Positions 1 through 8,955 are shown, counted from the stretch's first letter. The stretch: DNA of 64,000 nucleotides from Georgenia sp. EYE_87 (GCF_023148685.1 NZ_JAHXNL010000004.1:189638-253637); one strand, 5' to 3'. Numbers and translations are program-made. The notes: generated by a model not told the origin, from the sequence alone.

Positions 1-197
1 TCGGCGAGGTCTCCACCGGCCTGCCGGGCGGGGTGGGGCGCATGATCATCGAGTTCGCCAACTTCGCCTCCAGCGCCCCGGCCCGGCCCTGGGCCCCGCT
101 CCTCGGCGCCGTCCTCCTGGGCCTGCTCACCGCCGGCCTGGTGGCCCTGATCGGCACGGGCCTGCACCGGTTCCGGCGCACGGAGGTGGCGGGATGA
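1..197 (+). CDS. ABC transporter permease, C-terminal end (partial)
   Basis: This is the 3' end of a gene that begins before the window; the reading frame starts at base 3 and gives 64 residues. A hydrophobic helix rich in Leu, Gly and Ala near the end is followed by a short basic tail (HRFRRTEVAG), as in the last membrane segment of a BPD-type ABC permease. Its TGA overlaps the ATG of the ATPase gene (ATGA, 194-197), and a second permease follows that ATPase, so the importer probably has a heterodimeric membrane part. The family call rests mainly on this context. Confidence 0.6.
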   Translation, partial: GEVSTGLPGGVGRMIIEFANFASSAPARPWAPLLGAVLLGLLTAGLVALIGTGLHRFRRTEVAG

Positions 198-1069
198 GCC
201 GGCCGGCCGACGGCGGCGCGGCCCACGGCGGCGGGGCCGTGGGTGGCGGGGCCGTGGGCGCCCCCCGCGGCGCGGCCGTCGAGATTGCGTCGGTGGGCCG
301 CGTCTTCGGGTCCGGCCGCGACGCCGTCAGCGCCCTCGAGGACATCGACCTCACCGTGGCTGACGGGGAGTTCGTCTCCCTCATCGGCCCCTCCGGGTGC
401 GGCAAGAGCACGCTGCTGCGTCTCGTCGCCGACCTCGACCGGCCCACCTCCGGGCGGATCACCGTCTTCGGCCGCAGCGCCGAGCAGGCCCGGCTCGCCC
501 ACGACTACGGCATCGCGTTCCAGCAGGCCGGCCTGCTGCCGTGGCGCACGGTCCGCGGGAACGTCGAGCTGCCCCTGTCCCTGCACGGGGTCGGCCGGGC
601 CGCCCGGGCGCGGCGCGCGGACGAGCTGCTCGCGATGGTCGGTCTGACCGACTTCGCCGACAGCTTCCCCGACCAGCTCTCCGGCGGCATGCAGCAGCGG
701 GTGGCCATCGCCCGCGCGCTCGCGGAGGAGCCCAGCCTGCTGCTCATGGACGAGCCGTTCGGCGCGCTCGACGAGATGACCCGCGAGCGGCTCCAGACCG
801 AGCTCGTGCGCATCTGCGCCGAGACGCGCGCCGCCGTCGTCTTCGTGACCCACTCGATCCCGGAGGCGGTCTACCTCTCCGACCGGGTGGTCGTCATGTC
901 CCCGCGGCCGGGGCGCGTCCAGGACGTCGTGACCATCGGGCTCGAGCGTCGGCCGGGGGAGTCGGAGCAGCTGCGCGAGGAGGACGCCTACTTCGACGCC
1001 GTCCGCCGGGTGCGCGAGGCGCTCCACGCCGGCAGCGGGGTGCCGTCCCGCGGGGTGGAGAACCGGTGA
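194..1069 (+). CDS. ABC importer ATP-binding protein (NitT/TauT type)
   Basis: ATPase of a nutrient importer, acting at the inner face of the membrane. The 291-residue protein has a Gly/Ala-rich N-terminal extension of about 25 residues, Walker A GPSGCGKST (65-73), Q-loop Gln110, signature LSGGMQQ (162-168), Walker B LLLMDEP (182-188) and the switch His220. The sequence around FQQAGLLPWRTV is typical of the nitrate/sulfonate/taurine/pyrimidine subfamily. The gene overlaps both neighbouring permease genes (ATGA upstream, GTGA downstream), so the operon is tightly coupled. The substrate cannot be read from the ATPase. The downstream dehydrogenase and aminotransferase suggest a pyrimidine-derived or beta-amino compound, which is an inference. 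Confidence 0.9.
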   Translation: MSRPADGGAAHGGGAVGGGAVGAPRGAAVEIASVGRVFGSGRDAVSALEDIDLTVADGEFVSLIGPSGCGKSTLLRLVADLDRPTSGRITVFGRSAEQARLAHDYGIAFQQAGLLPWRTVRGNVELPLSLHGVGRAARARRADELLAMVGLTDFADSFPDQLSGGMQQRVAIARALAEEPSLLLMDEPFGALDEMTRERLQTELVRICAETRAAVVFVTHSIPEAVYLSDRVVVMSPRPGRVQDVVTIGLERRPGESEQLREEDAYFDAVRRVREALHAGSGVPSRGVENR

Positions 1070-1842
1070 ACGCCCGGGCGGACCTCGCGCGGCCGGCCGC
1101 CCCTGTCGTGCTCGCGCTTGTGCTGGTCGGGCTCTGGCAGGCGGTGGTCGTCGTGGCCGGCGTCCCGGCCTTCCTCCTCCCGAGCCCGTCGCACATCGGC
1201 AGCGAGGTCGTCGCCATGTGGCCGACCCTCTCCGGCGCGCTGGTCGCCACCGGCCTCAACGCCTTCGTCGGTCTCGCGGTCGGGGCGCTCGGCGGGGTGC
1301 TCGGCGCCGTCGTCGCCAACGCGCTGCCCGTGGTCCGGCAGATGGTCTCCCCGCTGGTGGCCGGCCTCGCCGTCGTCCCGATCGTCGCGCTGGCGCCCGT
1401 CCTCTACACGATGCTCGGCGCCGACTCGGAGATGGCGCGTCGCGTGGTCTGCGGGATCACGGCGTTCGTCCCGGTGTTCATCACCACCCTGCGCGGCCTC
1501 CAGCAGGTCCGGCCGGTGCACCGCGACCTCATGCGCGTCTACGCCGCCTCGTCCCTGCAGGCGGCCCGGGCCGTGACCGTCCCGACCGCGCTGCCCTTCG
1601 TGTTCACCGGCCTGCGGCTCGCCTCGTCCCTGTCGGTCATCGCCGCCATCGTCGCGGAGTACTTCGGCGGTCCCCGCACCGGCATCGGCTCGTTCATCAC
1701 GACGGCCGCCGCCGGCAGCAACTACGCCCGTGCCTGGGCCTTCGTGGTCGGGGGCATCGTCCTCGGCCTGGTCTTCTACGCCGTCTCGCTCGGGCTCGAG
1801 AGCCTCGTGCGACGGCGCACCGCACCCGGGCGGGGCGCATGA
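1066..1842 (+). CDS. ABC importer permease (NitT/TauT type)
   Basis: Membrane subunit of the same importer, 258 residues from a GTG start that overlaps the ATPase stop codon. Several hydrophobic segments are visible. An EAA-loop-like stretch begins near residue 159 (YAASSLQAARAVTVPTALP), the site that docks on the ATPase in this superfamily. The later segment EYFGGPRTGIGSFI is also characteristic of SsuC/TauC-like permeases. The stop overlaps a 22-codon open frame that ends in the start codon of the binding-protein gene. A second permease ends at 197, so the two probably pair. Confidence 0.88.
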   Translation: MNARADLARPAAPVVLALVLVGLWQAVVVVAGVPAFLLPSPSHIGSEVVAMWPTLSGALVATGLNAFVGLAVGALGGVLGAVVANALPVVRQMVSPLVAGLAVVPIVALAPVLYTMLGADSEMARRVVCGITAFVPVFITTLRGLQQVRPVHRDLMRVYAASSLQAARAVTVPTALPFVFTGLRLASSLSVIAAIVAEYFGGPRTGIGSFITTAAAGSNYARAWAFVVGGIVLGLVFYAVSLGLESLVRRRTAPGRGA

Positions 1843-1907
1843 GCGCCGCGACGGGCGCCACCGCCCACCGCACCGTCGTCCGCCCACGCAGGAGGAAGAC
1901 CTCATGA
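1839..1907 (+). CDS. possible 22-residue coupling ORF
   Basis: A tiny open frame whose ATG overlaps the permease stop (ATGA, 1839-1842) and whose TGA overlaps the ATG of the binding-protein gene (ATGA, 1904-1907). The peptide is basic at its C-terminus (RPRRRKTS) and resembles nothing I know. No Shine-Dalgarno sequence precedes it, whereas a strong GGAGGAAG lies inside it and serves the next gene. It may only be spacer sequence, or it may couple translation of the two genes. Confidence 0.2.
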   Translation: MSAATGATAHRTVVRPRRRKTS

Positions 1908-3097
1908 GCATCATCCGCCCCCGCGCCGCCACCGCGCGGACCACGATCACCGCCCGGACCCGCGCCGCCGCCGCCCTCGCCGCGGCCGGTGCCCTCACCC
2001 TCGCCGCCTGCTCGACGACGGACCCCGAGGCCCCCGCGACGGGCGGCGGCGGGGCCGACGGTGACGGCGGTCTCACCCCCGTCACGCTCCAGCTGCAGTG
2101 GCTCACGCAGGGCCAGTTCGCCGGCTACTACGCGGCGCTCGACCAGGGCTACTACGAGGACGCCGGGCTCGACGTCGAGATCGTCCAGGGCGGCGGCGAC
2201 GTCGTGCCGCAGGACGCCCTCGCCGGCGGCCAGGCCGACTACGCGATCGCCTGGGTCCCCAAGGTGCTCGGCTCGATCGAGCAGGGCGCGGAGATCACCA
2301 ACGTCGCCCAGATCTTCGAGCGGTCCGGCACGTTGCAGATCGCCTTCGCCGACTCGGGCATCGAGGAGGTGGCCGACCTCGAGGGCAAGAAGGTGGGCAG
2401 CTGGGGATTCGGCAACGAGTGGGAGCTCTTCGCCGGCCTGAACAAGGCCGGGGTGACCGACTTCGAGCTCGTCACGCAGGCCTTCGACATGAACGCCTTC
2501 CTCGCCGGGGACATCGATGCCGCGCAGGCCATGACCTACAACGAGTGGGCCCAGGTGCTCGAGGCGGAGAACCCCGAGACGGGCGAGCTCTACCAGCCCG
2601 AGGACTTCAACGTCATCGACTGGAACGACGTCGGCACCGCGATGCTGCAGGACGCGATCTGGGCGGACGCGCAGCGGCTGGCCGAGGACGAGGCGTACGC
2701 CGACACCACGGTCGCCTTCCTCAAGGCGTCCATCCAGGGCTGGGTCTTCGCCCGCGACAACCCGGAGGAGGCCGCCACCATCGTCACCGAGGCGGGCTCC
2801 ACGCTGGGGAAGAGCCACCAGCTGTGGATGGTCAACGAGACGAACAAGCTCATCTGGCCGTCCACCTCCGGCGGGATCGGCACGATCGACCAGGAGGCCT
2901 GGGAGGCCACCGTCGAGATGGCCATGCAGACCTCCAACGAGACCGGCGCGACGATCATCACCGAGGAGCCGCCGGAGACGGCCTACACCAACGAGTACGT
3001 CGAGCGGGCCCTCGCGGAGCTGGCGGACGAGGGGGTGGACGTCGTCGGCGAGGACTTCGAGCCGATCGAGGTCGAGCTCCTGCCGGGAGGCAACTGA
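1904..3097 (+). CDS. ABC importer substrate-binding lipoprotein (NMT1/THI5-like)
   Basis: Solute-binding protein of the importer, anchored outside the membrane. The 397-residue product starts at ATG 1904 behind GGAGGAAG (1891-1898). It has a basic N-terminus, a hydrophobic signal and a lipobox LTLAAC with Cys36 as the lipidation site. The mature protein opens with the family pattern LQLQWLTQGQFAGYYAA and goes on to YYEDAGLDVEIVQGG, as in the NMT1/THI5 fold that binds pyrimidines, riboflavin or sulfonates. With the enzymes downstream, a role in taking up a pyrimidine-derived compound is plausible, but the ligand is not proven. Confidence 0.88.
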   Translation: MSIIRPRAATARTTITARTRAAAALAAAGALTLAACSTTDPEAPATGGGGADGDGGLTPVTLQLQWLTQGQFAGYYAALDQGYYEDAGLDVEIVQGGGDVVPQDALAGGQADYAIAWVPKVLGSIEQGAEITNVAQIFERSGTLQIAFADSGIEEVADLEGKKVGSWGFGNEWELFAGLNKAGVTDFELVTQAFDMNAFLAGDIDAAQAMTYNEWAQVLEAENPETGELYQPEDFNVIDWNDVGTAMLQDAIWADAQRLAEDEAYADTTVAFLKASIQGWVFARDNPEEAATIVTEAGSTLGKSHQLWMVNETNKLIWPSTSGGIGTIDQEAWEATVEMAMQTSNETGATIITEEPPETAYTNEYVERALAELADEGVDVVGEDFEPIEVELLPGGN

Positions 3098-3249
3098 GCG
3101 GAGGAACCGGACGCGCAGGAACCGGGCGCGGAAGGAGCCGCCGCACCCGCGGCGGGCCGAACCCCTTCCGGTCCGCAGCCCGAGAGGGCAGGCTCATCAC
3201 CACAGGGCACGCCCGGGCGGTGCCCGAGCTTCTCGACGAGGAGAGCACC

Positions 3250-4776
3250 ATGACCAGCACCCAGACCACGTCCTCACCCATCACCACCTCGATGGTGGCC
3301 CACTGGGTGGACGGCCGGCCCTACTCGGGCACCTCGGACCGCTCCGGCGAGGTGTTCGACCCCGCCACCGGGGAGGTCGCGAGACGGGTCGCGTTCGCCG
3401 CGGCCGAGGACGTCGACGCGGCCGTCGCGTCGGCGAGGGCGGCGTTCCCCGCCTGGCGGGCGGCCTCGCTGGCGCGCCGCACCCAGGTCCTCTTCGCCTT
3501 CCGTGAGCTCCTCGCCGCGCGGCGCGAGGAGCTGGCGGCGATCCTCACCGCCGAGCACGGCAAGGTCCTCTCCGACGCCCTCGGCGAGGTCGCCCGCGGC
3601 CTGGAGGTGGTGGAGTTCGCCTGCGGGATCGCGCACCTGCTCAAGGGGTCGACGTCGGAGAACGTCTCCACCGGCGTCGACGTCTCCTCGGTCCGCCAGC
3701 CCCTGGGCCCGGTGGCGATCATCTCGCCGTTCAACTTCCCGGCCATGGTCCCGATGTGGTTCTACCCGATCGCGATCGCGGCCGGGAACACCGTGGTCCT
3801 CAAGCCCTCCGAGAAGGATCCCTCCGCCTCGCTGTGGATGGCCGAGCGCCTCGCCGAGGCCGGCCTGCCCGCCGGGGTCTTCAACGTGGTGCAGGGCGAC
3901 AAGGTCGCCGTCGACGCCCTCCTGACCCACCCCGACATCACGGCGGTCTCCTTCGTCGGCTCGACCCCGGTCGCCCGGCACGTCTACGAGACCGCCACCT
4001 CCCACGGCAAGCGCGTCCAGGCGCTCGGCGGCGCGAAGAACCACATGGTCGTCCTGCCCGACGCCGACCTCGACCTGGCGGCGGACGCGGCCGTCAACGC
4101 GGGGTACGGCTCGGCGGGGGAGCGGTGCATGGCCATCTCGGCCCTGGTCGTGGTCGAGCCCGTGGCCGACGAGCTGGTGGCGAAGATCGCCGAGCGCTCC
4201 CGCGGTCTGAAGGTCGGCGACGGCCGCCGCGGCTGCGACATGGGGCCGCTCATCACCCGCGCCCACCGCGACCGCGTGGCCGGCTACATCGACGCCGGCC
4301 GGGCGGCGGGCGCCCAGGTCGTGGTGGACGGCCGCGGGGTGGAGCCCGACGGCGCAGCGGACGGGTTCTGGCTCGGCCCCACCCTGCTGGACCGCGTGAC
4401 GCCGGGGATGAGCGTCTACACCGACGAGATCTTCGGCCCCGTCCTCTCCGTCGTCCGCGTCGGCAGCTACGAGGAGGCGCTGGAGATCATCAACGCCAAC
4501 CCGTACGGCAACGGCACCGCGATCTTCACCAACGACGGCGGCGCCGCCCGCCGGTTCGGCAACGAGGTCGAGGTGGGCATGGTCGGGATCAACGTGCCGA
4601 TCCCGGTGCCGGTGGGCTACTACTCCTTCGGCGGCTGGAAGAACTCCCTCTTCGGCGACTCCCACGCCTACGGCCCCGACGGCGTCCACTTCTACACCCG
4701 GACCAAGGCCATCACCACCCGGTGGCTGGACCCCAGCCACGGCGGCATCAACCTCGGCTTCCCCCAGCACTCCTGA
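3250..4776 (+). CDS. mmsA: CoA-acylating methylmalonate-semialdehyde dehydrogenase
   Basis: NAD-dependent oxidation of methylmalonate or malonate semialdehyde to propionyl- or acetyl-CoA, a late step in valine, thymine/uracil and beta-alanine breakdown. The 508-residue protein starts at ATG 3250 behind GAGGAG. The MMSDH hallmark FNFPAMVPMWFYPIA is present, as is the nucleophile Cys293 in GERCMAIS. GGAKNHMVVLPDAD stands where ordinary aldehyde dehydrogenases carry the general-base Glu in ELGGK; that change is typical of the CoA-acylating class. It lies between the importer and an aminotransferase, which would supply the semialdehyde. The 152 bases before it hold only the ribosome site that I can recognise. 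Confidence 0.92.
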   Translation: MTSTQTTSSPITTSMVAHWVDGRPYSGTSDRSGEVFDPATGEVARRVAFAAAEDVDAAVASARAAFPAWRAASLARRTQVLFAFRELLAARREELAAILTAEHGKVLSDALGEVARGLEVVEFACGIAHLLKGSTSENVSTGVDVSSVRQPLGPVAIISPFNFPAMVPMWFYPIAIAAGNTVVLKPSEKDPSASLWMAERLAEAGLPAGVFNVVQGDKVAVDALLTHPDITAVSFVGSTPVARHVYETATSHGKRVQALGGAKNHMVVLPDADLDLAADAAVNAGYGSAGERCMAISALVVVEPVADELVAKIAERSRGLKVGDGRRGCDMGPLITRAHRDRVAGYIDAGRAAGAQVVVDGRGVEPDGAADGFWLGPTLLDRVTPGMSVYTDEIFGPVLSVVRVGSYEEALEIINANPYGNGTAIFTNDGGAARRFGNEVEVGMVGINVPIPVPVGYYSFGGWKNSLFGDSHAYGPDGVHFYTRTKAITTRWLDPSHGGINLGFPQHS

Positions 4777-4792
4777 GACGAAGGAACGCACC

Positions 4793-6121
4793 GTGACCGC
4801 ACCGCAGGGCGTCCGGGCCGGACGCGCGCACGACCTCGACCGCGCACACGTCTTCCACTCCTGGTCGGCGCAGGCGGCGCTGGACCCGATGACCATCGTC
4901 ACCGGCCACGGGTGCGAGGTGGTGGACGAGGAGGGCCGGTCCTACCTCGACTTCTCCTCCCAGCTGGTCAACCTCAACATCGGCCACCAGCACCCGAGGG
5001 TGGTCGCGGCGATCCGGGAGCAGGCGGAGCTGCTGGCGACCGTGGCGCCGGTCTACGCCAACCTCGCCCGCGGCGAGGCGGCCGAGCGGATCCTCTCCCA
5101 CGCGCCGGAGGGGTTCACCAAGGTCTTCTTCACCAACGGCGGCGCGGACGCGAACGAGAACGCCATCCGGATGGCCCGGCTGCACACCGGCCGGGAGAAG
5201 GTGATCTCCTTCTACCGCTCGTACCACGGGAACACCGGCGCCGCGATCGTGGCGACCGGGGACTGGCGGCGCGTCCCCAACGAGTACGCGCGCGGGCACG
5301 TGCACGTCTTCGGCCCGTTCCTCTACCGCTCGGAGTTCTGGGCGACCACCGAGGCCCAGGAGTGCGAGCGGGCCCTGCGCCACCTGGAGCGGGTCATCCA
5401 GGCGGAGGGGCCGAGCTCGGTCGCGGCGATCCTCATCGAGACCGTGGTGGGCACCGGTGGGATCCTGGTGCCGCCGCCGGGCTACCTCGCCGGCGTACGC
5501 GCGATCGCCGACCGGTACGGGGTGGTGCTCATCCTGGACGAGGTCATGGCCGGCTTCGGGCGGACCGGCTCCTGGTTCGCCCTCGACCAGCACGACGTCG
5601 TGCCCCACCTCATCACCTTCGCCAAGGGGGTGAACTCGGGGTACGTCCCGGCCGGCGGGGTCATCATCAGCGCGGAGATCGCCGAGACCTTCGACGACCG
5701 GGTCTTCCCCGGGGGCCTGACCTACTCGGGCCACCCGCTCGCCATGGCCTCGATCGTCGCCGCGCTCGACGCGATGGCCGAGGAGGGCGTGGTCGACAAC
5801 GCCGCCCGCATCGGCGCCGACGTGCTCGGCCCGGGTCTGCGGGCCCTGGCCGGCCGCCACCCGCTCGTGGGCGAGGTGCGCGGGACCGGGGTGTTCTGGG
5901 CGCTCGACCTGGTGCTGGACCGCGCGACCCGCGAGCCCGTCCCGGCCACGGAGGTCGTGGCGATGCGGGCGGCGCTCGCGGCCCGCGGGCTGCTGACCTT
6001 CGTGGCCGAGAACCGGATCCACGTCGTGCCGCCCTGCGTGGTCACCGACGCCGAGGTGGCGCGGGCGCTGGAGATCTACGACGAGGTGCTCGCCGAGGCC
6101 GAGGAGCGCCTGCTCGAGTGA
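4793..6121 (+). CDS. class III aminotransferase (omega-amino acid type)
   Basis: PLP-dependent transfer of an amino group from an omega-amino acid (for example beta-alanine or 3-aminoisobutyrate) to an oxo acid, giving the semialdehyde used by the upstream dehydrogenase. The 442-residue protein starts at GTG 4793 behind AAGGAA. It shows GGADANENAIRMAR, the DEVMAGFGRTG segment with the PLP-contacting Asp, and the Schiff-base Lys278 in FAKGVNSGYVP. It ends 2 bases before a perfect hairpin and faces a minus-strand gene, so it is the last gene of the cluster. The exact donor is inferred from context. Confidence 0.9.
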   Translation: MTAPQGVRAGRAHDLDRAHVFHSWSAQAALDPMTIVTGHGCEVVDEEGRSYLDFSSQLVNLNIGHQHPRVVAAIREQAELLATVAPVYANLARGEAAERILSHAPEGFTKVFFTNGGADANENAIRMARLHTGREKVISFYRSYHGNTGAAIVATGDWRRVPNEYARGHVHVFGPFLYRSEFWATTEAQECERALRHLERVIQAEGPSSVAAILIETVVGTGGILVPPPGYLAGVRAIADRYGVVLILDEVMAGFGRTGSWFALDQHDVVPHLITFAKGVNSGYVPAGGVIISAEIAETFDDRVFPGGLTYSGHPLAMASIVAALDAMAEEGVVDNAARIGADVLGPGLRALAGRHPLVGEVRGTGVFWALDLVLDRATREPVPATEVVAMRAALAARGLLTFVAENRIHVVPPCVVTDAEVARALEIYDEVLAEAEERLLE

Positions 6122-6123
6122 GC

Positions 6124-6144
6124 TCCCGGAGCGACGCTCCGGGA
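6124..6144. terminator. bidirectional hairpin terminator
   Basis: A perfect inverted repeat, TCCCGGAGCG / CGCTCCGGGA, with one base at its centre lies between two convergent genes. There is no T-tract, as is common for terminators in high-GC actinobacteria. Confidence 0.65.
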
Positions 6145-6158
6145 ACGGCGCGGCGGGG

Positions 6159-7415
6159 TCAGCGCAGGCCGGGCACCCACAGGTCCACCCACACCGGCCG
6201 GTGGTCCGACGTGGGGAAGGGGTAGACGCCCGTCAGCTCGGAGCCGGGCTGGTCGGCCATCGGCCAGAACACCCGCGAGTCGCGCAGGGGCAGGTTCTTG
6301 GACGGCAGGACGTAGTCCACGCGGAGGTTGCCGGGCGCGTCGTCGGCGAAGTCGGCCGTGTCGAGGGCCGGGTCTCCCTCGTGCCGGTCGTTCGCACCGT
6401 TCTGGACGGCGGCAGCCTCGACGGCGCCGTGGGACTCCGGCCGCGGGTCGCGCACCCGAGGGTGGTTCAGCAGCTGGTCGATCGCTCCGGGGTAGGAGTC
6501 GCCGTCGACGGGGTCGGAGTTCTGGTCTCCCACGATCACGAACCGGCTGCCGGGCCGCAGCCCGCCGGTGGTGCCCTCGTCGTCGTAGATGTAGGCGCTG
6601 TCGCGGCGACCGCCGACGTAGTCGGCCCAGAACCGGATCTCGTCGTGGTTGCGCAGGCCGTTGCGGTCCTCGGGCCCGTCGAACGTCGGCGGCGTGGGGT
6701 GCGAGGACAGCACGTGGACCGTGGTGGCGCCGACCTCGACGGGGACGTCCCAGTGGGACTTGCTGGACAGCCGCAGCTTCTCCAGCTCCTCGGGGCTGTA
6801 CCAGTCGGCCGGGGCGTCGGTCGCGGGGTCGTCGGGGAGCAGGGCCCCGGGCATGTCCTTCCACAGGAACTCCTGGAAGGTGCGGGCCCGCTCGGTGTCG
6901 ATCGGGTAGCGCGAGAGCACCACCATCCCGTACTGCCCGGGGAACGCGCCGAAGCCGAACGCGTCGTCCGCGGTCCCGGTGCGCCCGTCGTTGTTGAGGT
7001 CGGACCCGGAGTCCACGCCGGTGTTCACCGGCTGCGAGTACGCGTACGGGTACTCGATCGGCGCCTCGCCGTGCTGGCCCACCTCCAGGTACTGCTCGCG
7101 GAAGAGGTCGACCGCCTCGCCGTCGGCGTCGTGGTCGAACTCGTTGAGCAGGACGACGTCGGGGCGGACGGTCTGCAGCACCTGGGCGACGGCCCGGGCC
7201 TGGGCGTCGTCCCCGCCGTCGAGGTCGTCGACGAGCTCGCCCTCGGCGGGCCGGTTGAGGGAGACGTTGTAGGTCGCGACCCGCAGCTGGGGCCGCTCGG
7301 CCCGGGTGCTCGCACCGGGCCCGCCGTCGGCGGCCGCGGGCGCACCGAGCACCACCACGCCGGCCACGGCCGTAGCCGCGGCGGCGAGTCCGCCGGTGAA
7401 CCGCGATGCACGCAT
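6159..7415 (-). CDS. secreted endonuclease/exonuclease/phosphatase family protein
   Basis: Secreted metal-dependent hydrolase of the DNase I-like fold; the substrate (nucleic acid, phospholipid or phosphoester) is not evident. The 418-residue product begins with a signal peptide (MRASRF, a long Ala/Val core, then APAAADG). The fold is shown by RVATYNVSLNRP near the mature N-terminus, the metal-binding NEFDHD, the GDQNSDP motif and the C-terminal SDHRPVWVDL. Together these supply the Asn, Glu, Asp-Asn and Asp-His residues of the active site. It is transcribed alone on the minus strand, facing the aminotransferase cluster. Confidence 0.85.
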   Translation of the reverse strand: MRASRFTGGLAAAATAVAGVVVLGAPAAADGGPGASTRAERPQLRVATYNVSLNRPAEGELVDDLDGGDDAQARAVAQVLQTVRPDVVLLNEFDHDADGEAVDLFREQYLEVGQHGEAPIEYPYAYSQPVNTGVDSGSDLNNDGRTGTADDAFGFGAFPGQYGMVVLSRYPIDTERARTFQEFLWKDMPGALLPDDPATDAPADWYSPEELEKLRLSSKSHWDVPVEVGATTVHVLSSHPTPPTFDGPEDRNGLRNHDEIRFWADYVGGRRDSAYIYDDEGTTGGLRPGSRFVIVGDQNSDPVDGDSYPGAIDQLLNHPRVRDPRPESHGAVEAAAVQNGANDRHEGDPALDTADFADDAPGNLRVDYVLPSKNLPLRDSRVFWPMADQPGSELTGVYPFPTSDHRPVWVDLWVPGLR

Positions 7416-7483
7416 GCGTCCACCGTAACAACGCCCTCGCCCGGCCGGAAGGGAATGTGGACCGCCGGGGACTGGTGGTGGGG

Positions 7484-8299
7484 TCAGCCGGCCGCGATCT
7501 GGGCGTCCCGGTCGACGGCGGCCTGGACGCCGCGCACGACGGCGGCGGAGAAGCCCGCGTCCTCGAGCGCCACCGTGCCGGCGATCGTGGTGCCCCCGGG
7601 GGAGGAGACCATGTCGGCCAGCTGCGTCGGCGTCACCCCCTTCTCCAGCAGGGTGCGGGCCGTCCCGAGCACCGTCTGCGCCGCGATGCGCGTCGCCTGG
7701 GCCTTGGGCATGCCGTTGCGCACGGCCGCCCGGGCGAGGGCCTCGACGAAGTAGGCCGTGTAGGCCGGCGCGGAGCCGGCGATCGCGGCGTAGGCCGGGA
7801 AGAGCCGCTCGGGGAGCACGAGCGCGGACCCGACCGTCTCGAAGAGGCCGACGACGGCGTCCACCTGGTCCTCGGTGGCCGCCGCGTTGCCGCACACCGC
7901 GGCCATGCCCGCCCCGACCATGGCGTTGACGTTGGGCATGACCCGCACCACGCTCTGCCCGGGCACGAGCATCTCGCCGAGCGTGTCCAGGGTGAGGCCG
8001 GCCGCGAGGGAGACCACCAGGGAGTCCTGCTCCGCGAGGGTGTCGGCGAGGGGCTCGAGCACCTCGGCGAACAGGTGCGGCTTGACGGCGACCACCACGA
8101 CCCCGCCGTGGCCGGTGCGCTCGACCAGCTCGAGGTTGTCGGTCAGGGCGTCCACGCCGGTCTCCCGGGCCAGCGCCTGGGCGGAGCGGCCGTGCGCGCT
8201 GGTCACCGCAAGGTCCTCCGCCGGCACCGTCCCCTCGGCCACGATGCCGCGCACGATCGCGCCGGCCATGTTCCCCGCACCGATGAACCCGACCCGCAT
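7484..8299 (-). CDS. proC: pyrroline-5-carboxylate reductase
   Basis: Last step of proline synthesis, the NAD(P)H-dependent reduction of pyrroline-5-carboxylate. The 271-residue length is normal. The dinucleotide-binding motif GFIGAGNMAGAI sits at residues 4-15, and the C-terminal ProC signature SSPGGTTIAGTVALEDAGF is intact. The start at 8299 has a GGAGGAG-type ribosome site just upstream on the minus strand. It is divergent from the ABM-domain gene at 8525; the roughly 225 bases between them must hold both promoters. Confidence 0.95.
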   Translation of the reverse strand: MRVGFIGAGNMAGAIVRGIVAEGTVPAEDLAVTSAHGRSAQALARETGVDALTDNLELVERTGHGGVVVVAVKPHLFAEVLEPLADTLAEQDSLVVSLAAGLTLDTLGEMLVPGQSVVRVMPNVNAMVGAGMAAVCGNAAATEDQVDAVVGLFETVGSALVLPERLFPAYAAIAGSAPAYTAYFVEALARAAVRNGMPKAQATRIAAQTVLGTARTLLEKGVTPTQLADMVSSPGGTTIAGTVALEDAGFSAAVVRGVQAAVDRDAQIAAG

Positions 8300-8524
8300 G
8301 TCCCGCTCCTCCGCCTCGCCGACGTCTCCGACCGAAAGGGCCAGTATGTCGTTCCGCGCAGCGTCGTCGCGCCCTCGACCGCAGCTGTCGCAGCCACCAC
8401 GCCCCGACGCCCCTCGCCGGTGCACGCGCAGGCTTTCGTCGCACTCCTGACGGTCGTAACATGGAGGAGCCCCCGGCAGGCAGACTCACACAGGCCTCCG
8501 CGGCGGCACACGGTGGGAGCGAGC

Positions 8525-8905
8525 ATGGCCGGGTCGGTGGTCTACGTCGACCACTCCGAGATCGTCGAGGGGAAGGTCGAGGAGCTCAAGACTGCGCTCC
8601 GTGAGCTGGCAGAGCTCGTCGAGGCCGAGGAGCCGGGGCTCGTCTCCTACCAGGTCTTCCTCGACGAGGACGAACGCCATGTCAGCGTCCTCCACGTCCA
8701 CCACGACGCGGACTCGTTGGCCCGCCACGCGGCGGTGGCCGGTCCGTCCTTCGCGTCCTTCGTCGGTCTGGTCGAGCTGCGTCGCATCGACCTCTACGGC
8801 GACGTCGGACCGGAGCTCGTGGAACGCATGCGTGACAAGGCCAGGCTGCTGGGAACAGGGACGGTCGAGGTCCACCCGTTCCACGCCGGGTTCGCGAGGC
8901 TGTAG
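8525..8905 (+). CDS. ABM-domain protein (putative quinol monooxygenase-like)
   Basis: A 126-residue protein of the antibiotic biosynthesis monooxygenase fold, a small ferredoxin-like barrel used by quinol monooxygenases and haem-degrading enzymes. The pattern is visible in VVYVDHSEIVEGKVEELKTA, EEPGLVSYQVFLDED, VSVLHVHHDADSLARHAA and VGLVELRRIDLYG. No cofactor site can be assigned, so a catalytic role is unproven. ATG 8525 is chosen; an in-frame GTG at 8513 is possible. It is followed at once by the T-box leader of ileS. Confidence 0.7.
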   Translation: MAGSVVYVDHSEIVEGKVEELKTALRELAELVEAEEPGLVSYQVFLDEDERHVSVLHVHHDADSLARHAAVAGPSFASFVGLVELRRIDLYGDVGPELVERMRDKARLLGTGTVEVHPFHAGFARL

Positions 8906-8955
8906 GCGGCGCGAGCGCCCAGACCTCCTTTTCGGGTACCTGCCGAGAACCGCGT

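Noticed and set aside
2098..4776. Possible fusion of an upstream domain to the semialdehyde dehydrogenase
   Set aside because: The frame is open upstream only by chance. The upstream part is an out-of-frame copy of the binding-protein gene, and ATG 3250 has its own ribosome site and the normal N-terminus.
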